The notes under the pieces: model-generated | Told to the model about the DNA's origin: nothing | What the model saw: only the letters and a program-made list of their open reading frames with translations | Databases searched by the model: none | Part shown: piece by piece, positions 52,735 to 54,062 of the stretch | Numbering within the stretch: position 1 is the stretch's first letter | Layout: each line of letters opens with the position of its first letter | Position numbers and translations under genes: made by a program | Origin: Erythrobacter sp. SCN 62-14 | GTDB lineage: Bacteria > Pseudomonadota > Alphaproteobacteria > Sphingomonadales > Sphingomonadaceae | Reading direction: 5' to 3' | DNA length: 54,062 nt | NCBI GenBank assembly: GCA_001724215.1 | Contig: MEDW01000007.1 | Coordinates: 1 to 54,062 of the forward strand

Positions 52735-52914
52735 GTGCTGCTCATGCTTTCGGTCGCAGTCCCGGCCCACGCCATGAAAGAACCGCCGAGCGAGCCTGGC
52801 GCGGGTTCATCAAGCGGCGGCACGGCGGTGCCGGAACCTTCAAGCATGATCCTGTTCGGGGCAGGCGCAGCCGCGCTGCTGGCGTCGCGCCGCCGCAAGA
52901 AGCTACCGCACTAA
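52735..52914 (+). CDS. PEP-CTERM sorting domain mini-protein, start codon uncertain
   Basis: The C-terminus has all parts of a PEP-CTERM signal: VPEPSSMILFGAGAAALLAS followed by RRRKK. This tag is processed by exosortase systems. Upstream is a short mature region (MKEPPSEPGAGSSSGG). A good signal peptide can be read in frame (NRKNLLPAAVLLMLSVAVPA, then HA) but it begins about 30 nt before the first usable start codon; the frame is closed by TGA at 52672, and between them there is no ATG, GTG or TTG before GTG 52735. The given start is thus the first formal one and truncates the signal. GGAG at 52692-52695 would suit a start near 52702-52708. The gene may have lost its start codon. Confidence 0.5.
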   Translation: MLLMLSVAVPAHAMKEPPSEPGAGSSSGGTAVPEPSSMILFGAGAAALLASRRRKKLPH

Positions 52915-52963
52915 CCGGCGCGATTGGTTGGATTGGCGCGCGAGCCCTGCTAGGCTGCGCGCC

Positions 52964-53962
52964 ATGACCAGCATCAATCGCCGCAGCCTGCTTGCAGGCA
53001 TCGCCGCCACGGGCGTGCTGAGCGCTGCCAGCACTGCCCAATCGCAAACGCCCTATCGCGCCAAGCCCGCCGATTTCAAAGGCAAGAGCGTGCTGATCAC
53101 GGGCTGCTCTTCGGGCTTCGGTCGGCTCGCGGCGGAAATGCTCGCGCGGCAAGGCGCGCGTGTTTTTGCCACCATGCGCGCCCTACCCCGCCCCGAGGCC
53201 GAGCAATTGCGCATCCTTGCGCTCAATGAGAAACTCGATCTTCACGTCATCGAGATCGACGTCACCCGCCCGGAACAGATTGCGGCCGGTGTGGCCGAGG
53301 CCGAAATGATCAATGGCGCACCGCTCGATGTGCTGGTGAACAATGCAGGCATTGGCATCACCTCGCCGGTTGAGGTGCAGGACTTGGCCGCAACGCAATT
53401 GATATTCGCAACCAATGTGTTCGGCCCGCACCTCATGGCGCGCGCCGTGCTGCCGGGAATGCGCAAACAAGGCACGGGGCAGCTCATCCAGATTTCCAGC
53501 CAATTGGGCCGCGTCATCAGCCCCTATTCGGGCCACTACTCGGCAACCAAGTTCGCATTGGAAGCGATGAGCGAACAGCTCGCCTACGAGCTGGTGCCGC
53601 ATAAGATCGACGTCTCGATCATTCAGCCAGGCGGTTATCCGACGAAGGTCTGGGTTAATCGCAACACCTATTCCGCTGCATTGAAACAACGCGCCGAGGA
53701 CATCCATACGGCAGGCTATCCGGCACAGGTTGCGCGCATGGGGATGGAGGATGGCTCGGGGCGCGGGGCCGATCCGATGGATGTGGCGCAAGCGATTGCG
53801 GGTCTGATTGCCATGCCGCCCGGCAAGCGGCCGCTGCGTCTGCCGGTGCATCCCGGAGCCAAGCCGCAAGTGCCAATCAACGAAGTTTCCGCGCAAGTGC
53901 AGGTCGATTGGCTGGGCAATTCGGGGGTCGGCCCGATGATCCGCGCGGTGCATGAGCGTTGA
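52964..53962 (+). CDS. Tat-exported short-chain dehydrogenase/reductase
   Basis: Protein of 332 residues. The N-terminus is a Tat signal (INRRSLLAGIAATGVLSAAS). A classical SDR fold follows: cofactor loop TGCSSGFG, NNAGIGI, and the catalytic S-Y-K set (QISSQLG, then YSGHYSATKFALEAM). Export of a folded NAD(P)-binding enzyme by Tat is unusual for SDRs but known in this group. The substrate is unknown. I start at ATG 52964, which puts the twin arginine near the N-terminus; the longer frame from 52928 would bury it. Confidence 0.85.
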   Translation: MTSINRRSLLAGIAATGVLSAASTAQSQTPYRAKPADFKGKSVLITGCSSGFGRLAAEMLARQGARVFATMRALPRPEAEQLRILALNEKLDLHVIEIDVTRPEQIAAGVAEAEMINGAPLDVLVNNAGIGITSPVEVQDLAATQLIFATNVFGPHLMARAVLPGMRKQGTGQLIQISSQLGRVISPYSGHYSATKFALEAMSEQLAYELVPHKIDVSIIQPGGYPTKVWVNRNTYSAALKQRAEDIHTAGYPAQVARMGMEDGSGRGADPMDVAQAIAGLIAMPPGKRPLRLPVHPGAKPQVPINEVSAQVQVDWLGNSGVGPMIRAVHER

Positions 53963-54062
53963 GGCGCTAGTGGTTCGAACGCGACGTAAGAATCCGGCCT
54001 CGCGCGGGGTCTGCTGTCAAGAAAATTGTTTTATAAGAGCGGATTAACGAGCGAACCCTAGC

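Noticed and set aside
53970-53990. TTCGAA word resembling a tRNA T-loop near the right edge
   Set aside because: The flanking bases do not pair as a T-stem and no acceptor or anticodon arm can be drawn on either strand.

Overview
The window is a gene-dense, GC-rich (roughly 63-65 percent by eye) bacterial chromosome segment with no insertion sequence, tRNA, rRNA or CRISPR array that I can see. Gene content and order point to an alphaproteobacterium of the order Sphingomonadales, most likely family Erythrobacteraceae. Support comes from hrcA-grpE next to rph-rdgB-hemW, separate glyQ/glyS, a PHA regulator, a patatin-like protein of the sphingomonad type, a VPEP-type PEP-CTERM mini-protein and an alphaproteobacterial RpoH promoter. 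The family assignment is inference.

Layout. 1-6782 (minus strand): 5'-coding part of proS, phaR, then a co-directional run radA, cvpA, an IscU-like scaffold, an MHS-type transporter and alr. 6852-15609: a patatin-like phospholipase, then a chaperone block (dnaK-dnaJ and hrcA-grpE on the minus strand) enclosing a PCuAC copper lipoprotein, an HExxH protein and a glycine-zipper lipoprotein. 15721-19119: rph-rdgB-hemW-xerC with 4-nt overlaps. 19116-22537: gshB, yraN and rsmI diverging from an LpoA-like lipoprotein. 22610-29407: parE, two membrane proteins, and a moxR/VWA pair separated by an opposing soluble chemoreceptor-like gene. 29467-36800: a NamZ-like muramidase, tspO, a DOMON-like protein, tyrS, a PilZ protein, an MFS exporter, cysK and a Pro/Glu-rich protein. 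36868-39703: acyl-CoA dehydrogenase, MerR regulator and hisI.

39704-40127 has no convincing protein gene. It holds a strongly structured, terminator-ended region that I read as a candidate noncoding RNA of about 300 nt. 40128-47447: comF, a BioC/NDUFAF5-like methyltransferase, and a glyQ-glyS-ppdK run. glyS carries an in-frame palindromic repeat element and a compositionally odd core.

47547-49187 is the most unusual part: four phased TGAC/CGAC-N3/5-GTCA boxes precede a tightly packed five-gene cassette of two mini membrane proteins, a four-helix membrane protein, a 64-residue XRE regulator and a six-helix membrane protein. It looks like a self-regulated membrane system of unknown function. 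49261-53962: tandem TraB/GumN proteins, rplY, pth, a PEP-CTERM mini-protein lacking a normal start codon, and a Tat-exported SDR oxidoreductase.

The window joins proteostasis (dnaK, dnaJ, grpE, hrcA), translation (proS, tyrS, glyQS, rplY, pth, rsmI), DNA maintenance (radA, xerC, parE) and envelope functions. Several convergent gene pairs share stop codons, which marks a very compact genome.
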